DNA from: Dasyornis broadbenti
Lineage: Eukaryota; Chordata; Aves; Passeriformes; Dasyornithidae
DNA: 64,000 bases
Reading direction: 5' to 3'
Assembly: GCA_013397935.1 (NCBI GenBank)
Contig: VZRN01011461.1
Span: 1,269,493 to 1,333,492 of the forward strand
Shown: piece after piece, positions 60,982 through 64,000 of the stretch
Position numbering within the stretch: position 1 is the stretch's first letter
How the letters are laid out: every line of letters begins with the position of its first letter
Program-made: the position numbers and the translations under genes
The notes under the pieces: generated by a model
Seen by the model: the letters and a program-made list of their open reading frames with translations, nothing else
What the model was told of the DNA's origin: nothing
Database searches by the model: none

Positions 60982-63900
60982 TAACACCAGCCTAAGTTAA
61001 AGAAATCCTTCTGCTCTGTAGGGCAAAAAGCTTTCCCCTTTACAGCATCACCTTGTGTTTTTCTTGTGTGCATGGAACCGAATGTTGTCTGCTGTGCCAT
61101 TTTGCCATGGGACAGGGGCAGTTAAAGAGGATCCTGAGGGAAAAAGCCCAGAAGTTCTTTGACTCCTGTGCTGAACTTGCTGCTTTTGACTTCCAGGAGT
61201 CACCCAAAGTCATCACCTGCTCCCCCAGCTTCCCATATGGATGGAGTCTGTGTTAGCCGAGAAAAGAACATCATCCCTGTGATTTCGTGACTTGACAGAA
61301 AATGGAACTTTGTTTTACCAGCCCAGGAGGGGGCACTAAATTTCTTTTTATTGTCTTTGGAATCGAGCCCAACATTCTCTCACCATGAAAGGCTCTTCTC
61401 TTAAAAATAGCTTTTTTTTTTTTTAAATTAGAAACCAGCATTGTTACTCCACGATTTCTTAGCACTGTCATTGTTTTCAGCTCCCCTATCCTGACAGTCT
61501 TTTTATAAAACAGAAAATTACCAGAACTTTCAAAATCAGTCTTTTGTAGCTTTGATCTTCTATATAATCAAAATAATCTGTAATATGATAGGCATTTTAA
61601 ATATTAAAATTTCATATGTCATTTACTCCATTCTTTTGTCAGTTTTGTTGAGAGCACTGATGAAATAGAGCAGACTTTCCCTCTGTGCTAAAATAATCTT
61701 ATTTTCTGTTCTTTTCTAACCCTAATATTCATGTGCATGTGTACACAGAGGAATCAAGCTGATTTTAAACACTCCCAAATTGCATGTTTGCGTTTCTCAG
61801 TGTATTACAGTGAAATAGAAATGAATAAGAGGCACAAAAGTCTGGTTTGTATTGAATGCACTTCATTTTTTTTTTTGGACAGTTTTTATATTTCAAGTTA
61901 TTTTTCTCCCTTGGCTTGGAGGTAAGGTGGAAATGATTATTGGCTATGAAAAGGAAAAACCCAGAAGTACAGATCTGGTGCATATGACATTGGTGGGGGG
62001 AGGACAGAAAGCTGCTGCAGTCAGTTGATTCTTTGGAGTTTTGTTTTTGCTGTTGGGCAAAGTTATTAACATGAAATTTCAGGTGCAATTAAAGTGGCTT
62101 CGTGATTCCAAATAATTCCCTACTTGAAAGTTTTCTCTGTTTATAATTGCTGTAATTCTCAAGAAATTTCTGGGGGGGAAAAAGTCCCAGAAAACACAGT
62201 GATAATACACTCACAGTTGGCCCAGAAGTTCATCCTAGAGGGAGCAGAAATAGTGCTTCTCACCTTGATCCTGCTCACGTGGGATATTTTTACAGGGTCT
62301 GTTGAGGTGATGTGGTGGTGGTGTTACTGTTTTTAATTACTAATAATTATTATTAATAACTGCTGTTTAGACCCACATACTCCTGAGCGAGCTGGGAGCT
62401 CTGTAAAGCCCTGGCTGAGCAGTGGAAATGTTGAGTTCAGTGCCCTCAGTGCAGTTGGTGCTGGTGCTGGGAAGGTTTCCCTGTGCCCTGGGAACTCAGC
62501 TCAGCTGTGTCAGCACAGAAAGTGTCCCACAGAAATATCTGCTGTTTATTTGGTGGATGAATCTGCTGAAATGTTTCCCAAAACAACTTTTTTCCTTTCT
62601 ACCTTGTAATTTCTGTGTTTAAAATGTGTGCAGCTGGAGGTTCACGACCCTGGTCCACCACGAGCAGCAGCAGTTGATTTCTTCTGAAGGACAAACCGCT
62701 GTCACAAAATGACTTTGCATTTCACTGCTGTTATTTACTGCTTGTACTACTACTATCATTATTATGCACTATAATGAATATTTAGTGAAGAAAATATCCC
62801 AGCCTGTATCTTCTTAATGCCTTTTGTGGAGTTAGAGGGTGCTGATGGGAAGAGAAATTATTTCGCATGGAAATGTGTCTGAAATAAATTCTAGCCTACA
62901 AATTTAGAACAGGAGTGGGCTGGAAGAATGTGGGAGGAACTTTGTGAGTGATTTGACATAATAAATGAAGTAGAGATTTCGAGTGAGTGCCAGCTCTGGT
63001 GAGTACAATAGCTCTGTGTGGAGCTAAAACTCCCAGACCAAAGTTATCAAAATCAGGTGCCTGAAGTTACATATGTAAATAGGATTTGATTCCCAGTGTG
63101 AGTCAACCACGACTGTTATGGGACTTGGTGTGAATTGCTTATGGTTCCCAGCTATGAAAAATAGGTTGCTGGTAGATATTTTATTGTTTCCCAACAACAG
63201 ATTATGCCCAATATATGATGGGAGCCTGTGTGACAGCATTCATTGATGAAATGGAACTTCAGTGACATTCATCCTCCTCCCCTATTTTTCCTTTTTTTTT
63301 TTTTTTTGTTTGTTTTGTTTTGTTTAGGGTTAAGGACCCAAGCATTTGATGACTTCATTTGCCTTTTAGTTAGGAAAAAGTAATGTGTTATATAATAAAA
63401 TTTTTTTGACTATTTCTTTTATCTATAATAGCTAATAAATTGCATATCTCTTTCCAGCGTTTCCTCAAAAGAGAAGGGAAGCCTCTGGAGCCCTACAGAT
63501 GGGTTTTAACTAACTATTTATAGTTAACCTACAAAGTAGTTCTTTAGTTGAAGTTTCCCTGGGAGGTGCTCCAGTTGAGAAGCAAAGCACATTCCTTTGA
63601 ATAATCCCGTTTGTTTGCCTCGTGAGGAGCCCCTGATCACTCTGTGCTTGTGTTTTCTAAATTCAAGTTTTCCGAGCTGCCCTGTGCTTGCTATTACCTG
63701 GAATTTGGAGGGAGGGATCTCATTCTCTGCCTGTGCCACGCTGTATTTTAGCTACCCTGAAGTGGCAAGAAGAATCAGGGAGGTTGAGTTTATTAATTTT
63801 GTGGCTTTTATCATTCCTTACCCATTTTCTTTACTCTTCAGAAGTGATGTATCCTTAAGCAGCAACACTGCTGAAGCTATTTTTAAATCACCGTTGAGAA

Positions 63901-64000
63901 TTGTTACATACCAATATCATGCATTTTTCATTAATCTAATCTTTTCAAGATTTCTTTAATTCTTGCTTGACCTGAAATGTTTCCTGGTGTATTTTGTGTG
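60982..64000. other. Non-coding stretch to the window end
   Basis: No gene or repeat family recognised. It has T13 at 61412-61424, T11 at 61866-61876, ATT-rich bases near 62338-62360 and the T16/(GTTTT)n tract at 63292. The last 120-codon plus frame (63597-63959) has no recognisable content. Confidence 0.5.
63292..63327 (+). repeat. T16 followed by (GTTTT)n
   Basis: A T16 run passes into four GTTT or GTTTT units. The same TTTTG texture occurs at 1289-1310 and 24246-24270. It is simple-sequence DNA. Confidence 0.85.

Noticed and set aside
1..64000. Search by eye for known microRNAs, tRNAs, snRNAs, CRISPR arrays, operons and microbial systems
   Set aside because: None seen. The window is vertebrate non-coding DNA. 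RNA families would still need a covariance-model scan to exclude.

Overview
The window looks like euchromatic, non-coding DNA from a bird, probably a passerine. The evidence is the repeat content. I can read three fragments of the avian LINE family CR1: 983-1185 on the minus strand, and 7082-7240 and 47262-47438 on the plus strand. The last has the 3' tail wording common in songbird genomes. There is also one degraded stretch that resembles an avian endogenous retrovirus LTR (39127-39262). Everything else is low-repeat, AT-leaning DNA with short homopolymers. There is no rRNA, tRNA, CRISPR array, operon, CpG island or recognisable complete protein gene. Two assembly gaps (683-731 and 48162-48209) and one ambiguous base (22308) show this is a draft assembly.

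The longest open frames (about 150-190 codons) look like chance. They lie in GC-richer patches, often overlap open frames on the opposite strand, have no recognisable domains, and are about as long as expected in 64 kb of random sequence. If the window belongs to a gene, it is most likely intronic. One signal supports this and gives a direction: by hand count, homopolymer tracts of 10 or more are about 31 T-tracts against 6 A-tracts on the plus strand, which is the pattern expected of an intron transcribed left to right.

The best gene evidence is therefore a set of short exon candidates with strong splice signals. On the plus strand these are 12788-12836, 32601-32648 and 35292-35345. They can be joined in one reading frame and end at a stop codon. 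A separate candidate terminal exon at 37929-38045 has a poly(A) signal. On the minus strand, 36153-36226 and 49492-49620 have equally good splice signals and could be exons of an antisense transcript, or pseudo-exons. None of the peptides is recognised, and pseudo-exons are common in vertebrate DNA, so confidence is low to moderate.

Layout. 1-12.7 kb: non-coding, two CR1 fragments, an AT-rich segment around 9.9-10.3 kb that reads like a conserved element. 12.7-22.3 kb: long pyrimidine tract and a candidate exon, then featureless DNA. 22.3-32.6 kb: two giant pyrimidine tracts, otherwise featureless. 32.6-40.3 kb: the densest part, with exon candidates, a poly(A) signal, an 18-bp triplicate, an LTR relic, a juxtaposed 3'/5' splice motif and a perfect 22-bp palindrome. 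40.3-50.5 kb: large T-tracts, the freshest CR1, a direct repeat pair, the second gap and a minus-strand exon candidate. 50.5-64 kb: non-coding, with a cluster of GATA/octamer motifs near 54.2-54.9 kb and an A/C-only tract near 60.9 kb.
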